Positions 33,506 through 41,786 of a stretch of 64,000 bases of DNA are shown here, in pieces (the stretch's first letter is position 1; every line of letters begins with the position of its first letter). Below the pieces are notes generated by a model. The model saw only the letters and a program-made list of their open reading frames with translations, ran no database searches and had not been told where the DNA came from. The position numbers and the translations under genes are program-made. Location of the stretch: the NCBI GenBank assembly GCA_964504305.1, contig CAZDEB010000009.1:62001-126000 (forward strand), given 5' to 3'. The stretch comes from UBA11606 sp964504305 (lineage in GTDB: Bacteria > Actinomycetota > Acidimicrobiia > Acidimicrobiales > Aldehydirespiratoraceae).

Positions 33506-34008
33506 AGTGAGTCGATAACGGGGGAGGTTCACGTTCAGTGGTTTCGAGATGCAGTGGTTGCCGTGTCGACGGCCAATCCCCTCATTGTGAGCAATCGATC
33601 ACAACAAGTGACGATGGTCCCGGCCCGACCACTCTCGTATTGGGTCGACCGGCCCTTTGGTTGGGACCTTGGTCACCACGAGCGGGCCGCGGGCTAAATC
33701 TCGGGCCACGGGCGGCCGTTGTGACTTGTACTCAACATCCAACGAGAAATCCTCGTTGACAAGCCAAGCGGGGCGGGCGACACAGGCCGGCACCGACTAA
33801 CCAAGCGGTGGCACCTTTCCAGGGTCATTCACGCCTGTTGGTTACTCGCCCCGCTTCGCACACCACTTCGGCTCAGTCGCCGCACCGTTCGTGCCGATTG
33901 ACAAATGTGGAGAAAAACGTCGTGCGGCCAAACATTTTGGCCGCCTCGCCCGTTAACCGGGTGGGAGGCGAAGGCGATGCACAACGACACGAGCAGTAGA
34001 GGTTGGGT
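33506..34008. other. 500-bp gene-poor region with several hairpins
   Basis: No convincing gene is seen. The region holds a perfect AACGAG/CTCGTT hairpin (33741-33757), a nested structure with outer helix GCGGGGCG/CGCCCCGC (33768-33775 with 33847-33854), inner ACAGGC/GCCTGT and CACCG/CGGTG helices, then a 9-bp GCGGCCAAA/TTTGGCCGC hairpin with CAT loop (33924-33944), and a further CGCCTC/GAGGCG hairpin at about 33942-33971. A TTGACA hexamer at 33898-33903 has no good -10. It may carry a structured RNA or the leader of the sigma factor gene. Not a tRNA: no T-loop motif. Confidence 0.4.
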
Positions 34009-34503
34009 ATGGCCCGAGACTTCGACCGGTTCTTCCGGGAGAACTACGACATCACCGTTCGAGGACTGATCCTCGACGGCACCGCACCGCCAGACGCGCA
34101 CGACGCCGCTCAGGAGGCCTACGTGCGGGCCTACGCCAGATGGTGGAGGGTCGGGATGTACACCGAACCCATCGCTTGGGTCCGTCGCGTCGCCGTCAAC
34201 GTCGTGAGAGACCAACACCGCCGCGAGGTTGTGAGAACCAAAGCGCTGCCGAAAGTCGCGGTGCCCGAAGCAATGGTGGACGTCTCCCCCGAAACGAACG
34301 ATCTCGACGAGATTCTCCAAACCCTTTCTCCGCAGCAACGACACGCCGTGGACCTCTACTACCGATCCGGTTTCAGCACCGAGGAAGCCGCAAACCGCAT
34401 GGGAATCTCGCCAGGAGCCTTCCGTTTTCACCTCAGTCGTGGGCGCCAAGCCCTCAAACCCCGCATGGTCGAACGCCTCGGTCGCAAGGAGATGGCCCAA
34501 TGA
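34009..34503 (+). CDS. ECF-type RNA polymerase sigma factor
   Basis: The 164-residue protein has region 2 (FFRENYDITVRGLILDGTAP; AHDAAQEAYVRAYARW, with an actinobacterial SigE-family look) and region 4 with a helix-turn-helix (LSPQQRHAVDLYYRSGFSTE; GISPGAFRFHLSRGRQAL). It lacks regions 1 and 3, as ECF factors do. ATG 34009 has AGAGG 6 nt upstream. Its TGA overlaps the ATG of the following membrane protein (ATGA), so the pair is translationally coupled, the usual layout of an ECF sigma and its membrane-bound partner. Regulon unknown. A 500-bp hairpin-rich region precedes it. Confidence 0.9.
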   Translation: MARDFDRFFRENYDITVRGLILDGTAPPDAHDAAQEAYVRAYARWWRVGMYTEPIAWVRRVAVNVVRDQHRREVVRTKALPKVAVPEAMVDVSPETNDLDEILQTLSPQQRHAVDLYYRSGFSTEEAANRMGISPGAFRFHLSRGRQALKPRMVERLGRKEMAQ

Positions 34504-35579
34504 ACGAAGAGACAGATCAGATCCTCGAAAGTCTCAGGCCCCGGATGCGAGCGGCGCGGGTATCGCACGTGCGGAGGTTGTTTGCCTCCGTAGCGGTTGT
34601 GCCATTGCTCGGATTTGGTGCGGTCGCGATGGCCGCCGACGGCGACGGACATGCCGAAACCGTCACCGCGTATCAGCCCGACGCCGCACCCGAAGTGACG
34701 CTCCCCGACATTGGTTCGGCCGACGGAGTCCAAGCCGATCGCCGCGACGCAACGCCGGCCATCGCCGAGACGACGACCACAACAACATCAACCACAACCA
34801 GCGCGCCAGACGGTCCCGAGATTGTTGAACTCGGCCTCGCCGGCGCCGCCGAAGTCGTCCACACCGACGCCGGCATCGAAGTGTTGTCGTACACCATGGC
34901 CAAAGGATGGACCGTATTCGCCGTCGAAGAAGTCGACGGGCACATCAACGTCATCGTCACCAACGGCGAAACGATGAAACTCGTCACCATTCAGCCCGGA
35001 GCCCGCGGCGATCTCAGCGTCGCCATCGAACCCTTCGAACTCGTCACGACAACCACCACCGTCAGACCAGAACCGAAACCGGCTCCGATCACCGACCGCA
35101 TCATCGTCGAAGTGCCAGGAAAAGGCAGCTTCGTCGTAGAACGCGAAGGCCACACGCTGTGGGCCGGCAACGTCACCCCCGTCGACGGCTACACCTACGA
35201 CATCATCAAAGCCCAAGGCTGGAAGGTCTACGTCGGATTCAGCAACGGCAGCCACATTTGGTACGGCAAAGCGTTCCTGAACGACGCCGGTCGCATCGAA
35301 CAACTCTTCTGGGACGAACCAATCGTCGCGGTGGCCGAACCCGTTTACCAATGGGTCGAGATCCCCGGCATCGGAGCCGCCCGATTCAAAGTCTGGGACG
35401 GCCAGATCTACGTCAAAGAACTAGCACCAGCGGCTGGCTACGCCTCGTGGGACTACAACCAAGGCACCCCAGCCCTCACCGCCCGAGTCGACTTTGAAGG
35501 CAACGGTCAGATCTGGTTCATCGACACCTGGATCGACGACGCCGGCGCACTGGCCTGGACCACCAGCCCCGGCCCCTGA
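34500..35579 (+). CDS. membrane protein coupled to ECF sigma factor, putative anti-sigma factor
   Basis: The 359-residue protein has a 24-residue basic cytoplasmic N-terminus (MNEETDQILESLRPRMRAAR), one membrane helix (LFASVAVVPLLGFGAVAMAA), then a Thr-rich linker (IAETTTTTTSTTTSAPD) and a long extracytoplasmic beta-rich region with repeated Trp/Tyr patterns (GWTVFAVEEVDGHINVIV; GWKVYVGFSNGSHIWYGKAF). Topology and the ATGA overlap with the sigma gene fit an anti-sigma factor, but the cytoplasmic part lacks the HxxxCxxC zinc motif and is very short. AAGGAG lies 7 nt upstream of the ATG. The outer region could be a sensor. No known family recognised. Confidence 0.65.
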   Translation: MNEETDQILESLRPRMRAARVSHVRRLFASVAVVPLLGFGAVAMAADGDGHAETVTAYQPDAAPEVTLPDIGSADGVQADRRDATPAIAETTTTTTSTTTSAPDGPEIVELGLAGAAEVVHTDAGIEVLSYTMAKGWTVFAVEEVDGHINVIVTNGETMKLVTIQPGARGDLSVAIEPFELVTTTTTVRPEPKPAPITDRIIVEVPGKGSFVVEREGHTLWAGNVTPVDGYTYDIIKAQGWKVYVGFSNGSHIWYGKAFLNDAGRIEQLFWDEPIVAVAEPVYQWVEIPGIGAARFKVWDGQIYVKELAPAAGYASWDYNQGTPALTARVDFEGNGQIWFIDTWIDDAGALAWTTSPGP

Positions 35580-35582
35580 GGA

Positions 35583-35969
35583 CTACTCCTCTTCGTCCGA
35601 TTTTGGTTCGTCCGATTTTGGTTCGTCCGATTTTGGTTCGTCCGATTTTGGTTCGTCCGATTTTGGTTCGTCGTCCGATGGGGCCTCGGCTTTGGCCGGG
35701 GCCTCGTCTGGTTCTTCGCCGTCACGCAACTTGCGCCACGCCTCGGACGCGTCGCGATAGGCCGACTCGGCGGCCGCCTTTTCTTCGGCCGAACCCCGCT
35801 CGGCCAACTTCTTGACCGCGGCGGCCGCATCGTCCTTGGCCCGCTCGGCCTTCTTGATCCGCTTCTCGCGTCGGGTGCGATCGCGGTCGGCATCGACATA
35901 GGTGTTGAACAACGTGAGGGCCGCCGACGTCTCGTCGTCGAGCGCCGGGGCAGAAACAGTCTCGGACAT
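35583..35969 (-). CDS. charged coiled-coil protein with C-terminal DEPKS repeats
   Basis: The 128-residue protein is made of a helical, highly charged middle (RRREKRIKKAERAKDDAAAA; about residues 30-85), a probable coiled coil, and an acidic tail of consecutive DEPKS pentapeptides ending EEE. The repeats are encoded by five exact 15-bp units. The start at 35969 (MSETVSAPALDD) has GGGG close by; an upstream ATG at 36002 is possible. No family is recognised; composition resembles disordered, nucleic-acid- or ribosome-associated proteins, but this is only a resemblance. It is 3 bp from the convergent sigma-partner gene. Confidence 0.6.
   Translation of the reverse strand: MSETVSAPALDDETSAALTLFNTYVDADRDRTRREKRIKKAERAKDDAAAAVKKLAERGSAEEKAAAESAYRDASEAWRKLRDGEEPDEAPAKAEAPSDDEPKSDEPKSDEPKSDEPKSDEPKSDEEE
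35596..35670. repeat. five exact 15-bp repeats encoding DEPKS
   Basis: TCCGATTTTGGTTCG occurs five times end to end, with a diverged partial copy after it. Each unit encodes one pentapeptide on the minus strand. Perfect identity at the DNA level indicates recent expansion. Confidence 0.85.
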
Positions 35970-36017
35970 GGCCCCATTGTGGCCGGTCGAGAGCCAACTC
36001 ACGACGCCTAACTCAAA

Positions 36018-37211
36018 TCAGGTGTCAGGGAGGCCTCGACGCCGCTCGTTGCGGAGATCGAAAGCGACCTTTATCGCCCCACGAGAACCGGCCTCGCCGG
36101 CGTGGGTGATGGCCTCGACATAACGGGCCAACGGATACGTCGCCGAGATAAGACGATCAAATGGCACCTTCCCGGCCAGTTCGAACGCCAATTCGAAACT
36201 CGACGCGGTCCGACCATCGAGCAGTGTTTCGGTTCCGTACGTGTAACTGCCAACCAGCTCGGTTTCTCGATGCCATAGCGGGGTGAGATCAAGGTCGACC
36301 GCGCCGGGCATCCCCAACAGCAGCACTCGCCCACGGGGGCGACACATCGCGATCGCGTTGGTGATCGAGTCGGAGGACCCGACCGCGTCGATAACCACAT
36401 CGGCCCCACCCGACAAGTGATTGCCGATCATGAACGAGCCGGTTGCTCGTCGAACCGCTCGGGCCAGTTCGTTGGGAGCACACACGACGTCGGCGCCGAA
36501 CTCGGCGGCCAGTTCGCGTTGGATCGGGTATTTGGCACCTATGAGAATCGAGCCGGGGGCCGTTAGATGTCGCAGCGCGGCAACAGTGACCAAACCCATA
36601 GGACCAGCACCGATCACCGCGACGGTGTCGCCGTCGTCGACCCCGGCCCGCAACGCGGCGTGAACGCCGCCGGCTACTGGTTCCATAGTGACCGCGAGCT
36701 CGTCGCTCATCCACTCGGGAACCTCGTGTAGCTGGCTCGGATGAGCGACAAACTCCGTTGACCAGCCACCGCCGGTACTTTCGCAAAAGCCGGTCTGGAG
36801 CCCTGGTTCGAGGTGCCCGCACGTGAGATGGCGGTAGTCGTTGCCATCGCCGGGCGATGCTCCAACAAACGGCGGCTCGAACCCCCGAGCCGCGTGACCC
36901 AAGACCGGTTCGAGCACGACCCGGCGACCGTCAGCGGTGTCGGCCACAACCTCGTGACCGGGCACGAACGGAAACGACACATAATCTTCGAAATAGCGCG
37001 ACGAGTGCCCGTCGATCGTGGCCAGATCTGATCCGCAGATCCCGGCCAACCGAGGCCACACGCGCACCCAGTCGTCAGCGGGAAGTTCGGGGCCATTGTC
37101 GTCCACCAGAGAAAGCGGCCCGACCGCCGCTCCTGCGCCAGCACGAAGCTTCGAAGCGATCATGGCTGCGGCGTAGCGGCCTTCGTTGCGAGAAAATCGG
37201 AGAGCCTTCAC
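36018..37211 (-). CDS. zinc-type alcohol dehydrogenase (MDR superfamily)
   Basis: The 397-residue protein has the catalytic zinc region (GICGSDLATI and the later GHEVVAD) and a Rossmann domain with GAGPMGLVTVAALRHL. The structural-zinc four-Cys lobe is not evident; CGHLEPGLQTGFCE occupies that region with only two Cys, so the fold may lack it. Substrate unknown; it looks like the glutathione-independent MDR dehydrogenases acting on secondary alcohols or sugars. The GTG start overlaps the TGA of the upstream MFS gene (GTGA), so it is the second gene of an operon with an exporter. Confidence 0.82.
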   Translation of the reverse strand: MKALRFSRNEGRYAAAMIASKLRAGAGAAVGPLSLVDDNGPELPADDWVRVWPRLAGICGSDLATIDGHSSRYFEDYVSFPFVPGHEVVADTADGRRVVLEPVLGHAARGFEPPFVGASPGDGNDYRHLTCGHLEPGLQTGFCESTGGGWSTEFVAHPSQLHEVPEWMSDELAVTMEPVAGGVHAALRAGVDDGDTVAVIGAGPMGLVTVAALRHLTAPGSILIGAKYPIQRELAAEFGADVVCAPNELARAVRRATGSFMIGNHLSGGADVVIDAVGSSDSITNAIAMCRPRGRVLLLGMPGAVDLDLTPLWHRETELVGSYTYGTETLLDGRTASSFELAFELAGKVPFDRLISATYPLARYVEAITHAGEAGSRGAIKVAFDLRNERRRGLPDT

Positions 37212-38773
37212 GGAGCGGAGGTTAGTACCTGGTCACGGCTGCGCACGAGGCGAATCGCCGAAGGCACGCTCAGCGCAACCAAGACCGCAGACACCGCCAA
37301 GGCAATGGCGTATCCGTCGCCCAGGGCGTCGGCGACCGCGGATCCCGCCGCGAGCGACGAGTCGGCTGCATTGGAGTCGCTACCCAACAGTTCTCGGACG
37401 GCCTCGACATCGCCGGTACGTTGTCTGACCGTCGTGAGCACGATCGCGCCAGAGAGCCCGACGCCGTAGGTGACACCGAGCGTACGAACGAACTGATGAG
37501 CGCCACTCAACCGACCCATTTCGGCCATCGGTGCTCGGTCCTGCAACAGGTTGGCACCGGTAGTCGACACCGTGCCTACACCCAGACCCACCCCGATCAG
37601 CGTTGCGTATATGGCCCAGACCGGCGCGCCTATCGCAACGGCGCCGGCGAACGCAAAAAAGAACGGCGTCATAACAAGAGTGCCGGCCAACACCACTTTC
37701 TCGACGGCAAATCGGGCCTGTAATCGGCTAGAGACAATGGCGCCTGTTGTCCAGCCAATGGAGATGTAGACGACCGAAAACGCCGCCGCGGTAGTACTCA
37801 GCCCCCGCGCTCCCTTGAGATATACCGCGAGATACGCGTTGGCTGCGAGAGCGGCGGTGAGCGCCAGCATCGACGTGAGGTGTATGGGGCGGTATCGAGC
37901 CGAGAACACATGATCGAGCCGTACCAGAGGGTGAGGCGAGACCCTCGAGTGAGCGCGAAAGGCAGCCATGGCCGCCACCGTGATCATGACCCCGACCGCG
38001 ATGGTGGCGAGGTGGCCCTGAACAATTGTGAGTCCCGCGGCGCTCAATAACGTGATCAGCACGATGCCGACGGCATCGAATCGAGCGCCTTTCGAATCCG
38101 AAGCCCGATCGGGAAGCACCCTCCAAGCCAACGACGCGGCCAGTAGAGCCACCGGCACGTTGAAGGCAAACACTCCCCGCCAACCGACCACGGCAACCAT
38201 CGTCGCGGCGATCGAAGGACCGGCGACGCTCGTGATGCCCCACACCGTCGAGTTGGCCGCGAACACGCGAGCACGTGAGGTTGTGCTGTAGCTAATACCG
38301 ATTGTTGCCATCGCCACCGTGAGCACAGTGCCCGCTGCTATGCCTTGCAGACCACGTCCAAGAATCAGCCAAGTCATGGTGGGAGCCGAAGCACAGAGAA
38401 CGGAAGTGGCGATAAATCCGGTGACCGAGATCCGAAACATCCGGCGCACACCGATCCCGTCAACCAACGGTCCGGCGGCCAGAATCGCCACGCCCGATGT
38501 GAGCAACTCGACAGAGATGGTCCACGGCAACAGCGCCACGTCACCGAGGTCGTTGCCGATTTCGGGCAGTGCCGAGGACAGTGCCAAGTTGTTGTAGGCG
38601 ACGATCGCGATCGTTGCGAGGGTCGCGATGGTGAGCGATCGTTTTTCTGGTCCAAAGATCGCTTCGGTAGTTGATCCCTGAGCCTCCATCATCGCGACGC
38701 TAGCGCTGAGACCCGAGACCGGGACCATTGTCACCTGTCGGTAAGGCCAGAGGACGCCTGGTATCAAGCGCAT
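37208..38773 (-). CDS. MFS transporter, DHA2 (EmrB/QacA) type
   Basis: The 521-residue protein has about 14 hydrophobic helices, the DHA2 layout. Family features include the motif-A loop GPLVDGIGVRRMFR, the motif-C-like GPSIAATMVAVVGWRGVFAF and QGIAAGTVLTVAMATIG. Proton-driven export of a toxic or hydrophobic compound is the usual role. Three in-frame starts are possible (38773, MVPVSG, MMEAQG); 38773 gives the longest product. It is translationally coupled to the alcohol dehydrogenase and divergent from the propeller-SLH gene across a 24-bp gap, which contains the palindrome-rich TCGATCGATAGTCGA. Confidence 0.85.
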   Translation of the reverse strand: MRLIPGVLWPYRQVTMVPVSGLSASVAMMEAQGSTTEAIFGPEKRSLTIATLATIAIVAYNNLALSSALPEIGNDLGDVALLPWTISVELLTSGVAILAAGPLVDGIGVRRMFRISVTGFIATSVLCASAPTMTWLILGRGLQGIAAGTVLTVAMATIGISYSTTSRARVFAANSTVWGITSVAGPSIAATMVAVVGWRGVFAFNVPVALLAASLAWRVLPDRASDSKGARFDAVGIVLITLLSAAGLTIVQGHLATIAVGVMITVAAMAAFRAHSRVSPHPLVRLDHVFSARYRPIHLTSMLALTAALAANAYLAVYLKGARGLSTTAAAFSVVYISIGWTTGAIVSSRLQARFAVEKVVLAGTLVMTPFFFAFAGAVAIGAPVWAIYATLIGVGLGVGTVSTTGANLLQDRAPMAEMGRLSGAHQFVRTLGVTYGVGLSGAIVLTTVRQRTGDVEAVRELLGSDSNAADSSLAAGSAVADALGDGYAIALAVSAVLVALSVPSAIRLVRSRDQVLTSAP

Positions 38774-38797
38774 AACAGAGTCGATCGATAGTCGAAT

Positions 38798-40717
38798 ATG
38801 GCCCGGGATCGATCGTTGTCAGTTTTGGCGGTCGCCGCGGTGGTTGCCGCGACGGTCGTCGCCATTCCTGCGGTTGCTGAAGCGGTACCAGTTTCGCAAG
38901 CCCTTGTAACCGGCGACGATCCGGTTCTTCGACCAGCGGTGAGCAGCGATGGTCGATTTGTGGTCTTTCACTCCGAGCAGGCGTTTCTCGTGCCGGGTGA
39001 CTCAAACGGATTTTCGGACGTGTTCGTCCTTGATCGGCTCAACGACACGATCGAGTTGGTGAGCCGCCCGGCGAGTCGGCAGTCCAACGGCGGTAGTTCG
39101 TTTGGCGATATTTCCGGCGATGGTCGTTTTGTGGTGTTTCACTCCCAAGCGACGGTGCTGGTGCCGGGCGACACCAACCAGGCTTGGGATGTCTTCTTGG
39201 TCGACAGAACCAGCGGCGCCATCGAACGGGTTTCCACTGATGCGGCCGGTGGCGAAGCCAACGGATCGTCGTATCACCCGTCGGTGAGTGATGACGGTCG
39301 TTATGTGGCGTTTCATTCCGAAGCCACCAATCTCGTTGCTGCCGACACCGATCCAGGCGGGGACGTCTACATAAAGGACCGCACAACCGGGGCCGTCGAA
39401 TTGGTCAGCCAAAACGCGAACGGAACCGTGGCCAATGGTCGATCGTTCGCCCCCGATCTTTCCGCCGACGGTCGTTATGTGGCGTTTGAGTCCGAGGCCA
39501 GCGACCTGGTTGCCACCGATCTCAACAACAAGTGGGATGTGTTCGTGCGGGATCGCACCGCGGGGGTCACCGAACGGACCAGCGTCGCAGCCGACGGATT
39601 CGGTGCGAACGACAACTCGTTCTTGCCCCAAATATCGGGCGACGGCCGTTACGTTGCCTTCGAGTCGTTTGGCACCAATCTTGTGGCTGGCGATACCAAC
39701 GCGGTCAGCGACGTCTTCTTGGTTGATCGCGCCGCGCCGTCCACGACCAGGATGTCGATATCGGCGACGGGAACAGGCCAACCAACCGATAGGGCATTAG
39801 CAGCGTCGCTGTCCGACGATGGCCAGACGGTGGTGTTTCATTCGTGGGCGGCGAACCTCGACGACAACGACACCAACAACGTGGTGGATGTGTTCATGTA
39901 CCGCGTCGGCGATGCCGGCCCGACCCGACTGAGCGAGGTCGGCGGAGTGGGCGGAGACGGACCGAGCGGACGACCCGCGATTTCGGGCGATGGTTCGACC
40001 GTCGTGTTCGAGTCCTTGGCGGGAAACCTCGATCCGACCGACGACGACACGTATTGGGACGTAATTTCTTACGACGTTGTATCGAAAGTGTTGGCCGCCG
40101 ATAGTCCGACCGCTGCTGAGGTCGACTCCAATCCGTGGGTGCTGGCCGGATTTCCGGCTCACGGATTTGTTGATGTGGTGCCGGGCGCGTTCTACGAGCA
40201 GGGCGTCAGTTTCCTCGGTGCCAACGGCATCACACAAGGAACCTCGCCCACCACATTTTCTCCCAACCGCATTGTGACTCGAGCCGAGATGGCAACCTTC
40301 CTCTTCCGGCTCAATGGGTCCCAGTGGCCAACAATCGGCACCGCTTTCGCCGACGTGCCCGAGACCAGTTGGTACCTCGATCCGGTCAAGTGGGCGTTCG
40401 AGCACGGTATTACCACTGGCACTTCCGACACGACGTTCTCGCCGTTGGCTCCGGTTACGAGAGGCCAGATGGCCACGTTCCTGTGGCGTCTGGCCGGACA
40501 ACCGACGATTGCCACCCCACACGGTTTCACCGACGTGGCGTCGACAAGCTATTTCGAACCAGCGGTGCGATGGCTCAAGGACTCTGGGGTGACCAGCGGA
40601 ACCAGCGCAACAGAGTTCTCGCCTGACGCCGCGGTGACACGCGGTCAGATGGCCGCCTTCATGTATCGGCTGGTTGCAACCTACGGGTGGGCACCGAGGT
40701 GGCAGCCACCGATCTAG
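38798..40717 (+). CDS. secreted beta-propeller protein with three C-terminal SLH domains
   Basis: The 639-residue protein starts with a signal peptide (MARDRSLSVLAVAAVVAATV, cleaved near AEA). Residues about 40-430 are about seven PD40/TolB-like blades with the consensus SxDGRYVAFxSxAxxLVxxDTN and DVFxxDR. Residues about 450-630 hold three SLH domains, each with FxDV, TTGTSxTTFSP and TRGQMATFLxRL, which anchor proteins to the cell wall or S-layer. It is expected on the cell surface; the ligand of the propeller is unknown. Its TAG stop (40715-40717) is the first half of the -10 hexamer of the next gene. Confidence 0.88.
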   Translation: MARDRSLSVLAVAAVVAATVVAIPAVAEAVPVSQALVTGDDPVLRPAVSSDGRFVVFHSEQAFLVPGDSNGFSDVFVLDRLNDTIELVSRPASRQSNGGSSFGDISGDGRFVVFHSQATVLVPGDTNQAWDVFLVDRTSGAIERVSTDAAGGEANGSSYHPSVSDDGRYVAFHSEATNLVAADTDPGGDVYIKDRTTGAVELVSQNANGTVANGRSFAPDLSADGRYVAFESEASDLVATDLNNKWDVFVRDRTAGVTERTSVAADGFGANDNSFLPQISGDGRYVAFESFGTNLVAGDTNAVSDVFLVDRAAPSTTRMSISATGTGQPTDRALAASLSDDGQTVVFHSWAANLDDNDTNNVVDVFMYRVGDAGPTRLSEVGGVGGDGPSGRPAISGDGSTVVFESLAGNLDPTDDDTYWDVISYDVVSKVLAADSPTAAEVDSNPWVLAGFPAHGFVDVVPGAFYEQGVSFLGANGITQGTSPTTFSPNRIVTRAEMATFLFRLNGSQWPTIGTAFADVPETSWYLDPVKWAFEHGITTGTSDTTFSPLAPVTRGQMATFLWRLAGQPTIATPHGFTDVASTSYFEPAVRWLKDSGVTSGTSATEFSPDAAVTRGQMAAFMYRLVATYGWAPRWQPPI

Positions 40718-40720
40718 TGT
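40715..40720 (+). promoter_or_regulatory. -10 hexamer TAGTGT overlapping an upstream stop codon
   Basis: TAGTGT starts with the TAG stop of the propeller-SLH gene and ends 7 nt before the GTG of the LLM oxidoreductase gene, leaderless spacing without a ribosome site. Confidence 0.5.
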
Positions 40721-40727
40721 CGGCAGG

Positions 40728-41786
40728 GTGAAACTCGGACTCGGCCTCGAGCTTTATCGCTCAGCCACCCTCGATATCCCCCTCGAAAACATCCGACGAG
40801 CCGACGAACTCGGATTCCACTCGGTGTGGACTGCCGAGGCATACGGCTGCGATGCGCTCAGCCCGCTGGCGTATCTTGCGGCCCACACGAGCCAAATCAA
40901 ACTTGCCACATCTGTGGTGCAGATTGCCGCCCGAACCCCTGCCGCCACGGCGATGCACGCTTTGACGATCGACGCGTTGGCGGGCGGTGATCGAGTGATC
41001 ATCGGTCTTGGCGTCTCGGGACCCCAGATCGTCGAAGGATGGTACGGCCAGCCGTGGGGATCGCCCAACCGCCGACTTCGCGATTACTTGTCGATCATGC
41101 GCAAGATCGTCGACCGCCAAGAGTCGGTCGTTCACGACGGTGCCGAGCTCAATCTGCCGTATGTCGGTCCGGGTTCGGTCGGCGAAGGCAAACCGCTCAA
41201 ATCGATCCTTCATCCGACCGGACGAGTCGAGCTGTGGATCGCTTCGGGTGGCCCGCTCAATACTTCCTTGGCCGCCGAACTGGCCGATGGCTGGTTGCCC
41301 ATGGGGTACGGCTCCGACGGGTGGTCGATCCACGGCGCAAACCTGAAACGGGGCTGGCAACGGCGGGGAGGGCGGCCGGAGGAATTTGAGATAATGGGCA
41401 ACCTAACGGTCCAGGTCACCGACGATGTACGGGCCGCGATCGACGCCAAGAAGCCGCTCACGGCGATGTACGTCGGCGGCATGGGCAGCGAGGACCACAA
41501 CTTTCATCGCGAGGCCATGGCGCGGCGCGGGTTCCCCGAGGCCGCCGAGCGCATCCAACAGCTCTGGTTGGCTGGCCGTAAAGACGAGGCGGTATCGGCC
41601 GTGCCCGACGACTACATAGATGCTGGTGCGTTGTTTGGTCCACTGAGCCGGATTCGCGAGCGTTGGGACGAAACCGTCCCAGCCGGATTGACGGGAGTGA
41701 TCCTTCGGACCGAAGATCTCGCGGCGATAGAGGTAGCGGCGGAACTCACCGGCGCGGCCGATCAGCAGCTCGAAGGGGACAACTAA
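40728..41786 (+). CDS. LLM-class F420-dependent oxidoreductase
   Basis: The 352-residue TIM-barrel protein has the luciferase-like/F420 pattern: MKLGLGLELYRSATLDIPLE, then ADELGFHSVWTAEAYGCD, LATSVVQIAARTPAATAMHA and VIIGLGVSGPQIVEGWYGQP. These match the F420-dependent methylene-H4MPT-reductase-like branch rather than FMN luciferases. The substrate is unknown. The GTG at 40728 is fixed by the hexamer. It heads a cluster of four overlapping genes with enoyl-CoA hydratase, S9 peptidase and DUF1214; its TAA overlaps the next ATG (TAATG). Confidence 0.88.
   Translation: MKLGLGLELYRSATLDIPLENIRRADELGFHSVWTAEAYGCDALSPLAYLAAHTSQIKLATSVVQIAARTPAATAMHALTIDALAGGDRVIIGLGVSGPQIVEGWYGQPWGSPNRRLRDYLSIMRKIVDRQESVVHDGAELNLPYVGPGSVGEGKPLKSILHPTGRVELWIASGGPLNTSLAAELADGWLPMGYGSDGWSIHGANLKRGWQRRGGRPEEFEIMGNLTVQVTDDVRAAIDAKKPLTAMYVGGMGSEDHNFHREAMARRGFPEAAERIQQLWLAGRKDEAVSAVPDDYIDAGALFGPLSRIRERWDETVPAGLTGVILRTEDLAAIEVAAELTGAADQQLEGDN

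Noticed and set aside
33768..33854. tRNA-like folded segment
   Set aside because: The outer helix resembles an acceptor stem, but there is no GGTTCRA T-loop, no anticodon arm of correct geometry and no CCA-compatible end.
33599..33999. Small open frames (64 and 63 codons) in the hairpin-rich region
   Set aside because: No ribosome site or TANNNT hexamer at the right spacing, and compositions look like GC-rich chance frames.
34140..34500. Longer version of the sigma-partner gene starting within the sigma gene
   Set aside because: That extension is a shadow of the sigma frame. The ATG at 34500 has AAGGAG upstream and overlaps the sigma stop.
35596..35670. Possible CRISPR array
   Set aside because: Units are contiguous 15-mers without spacers and encode a protein tail.
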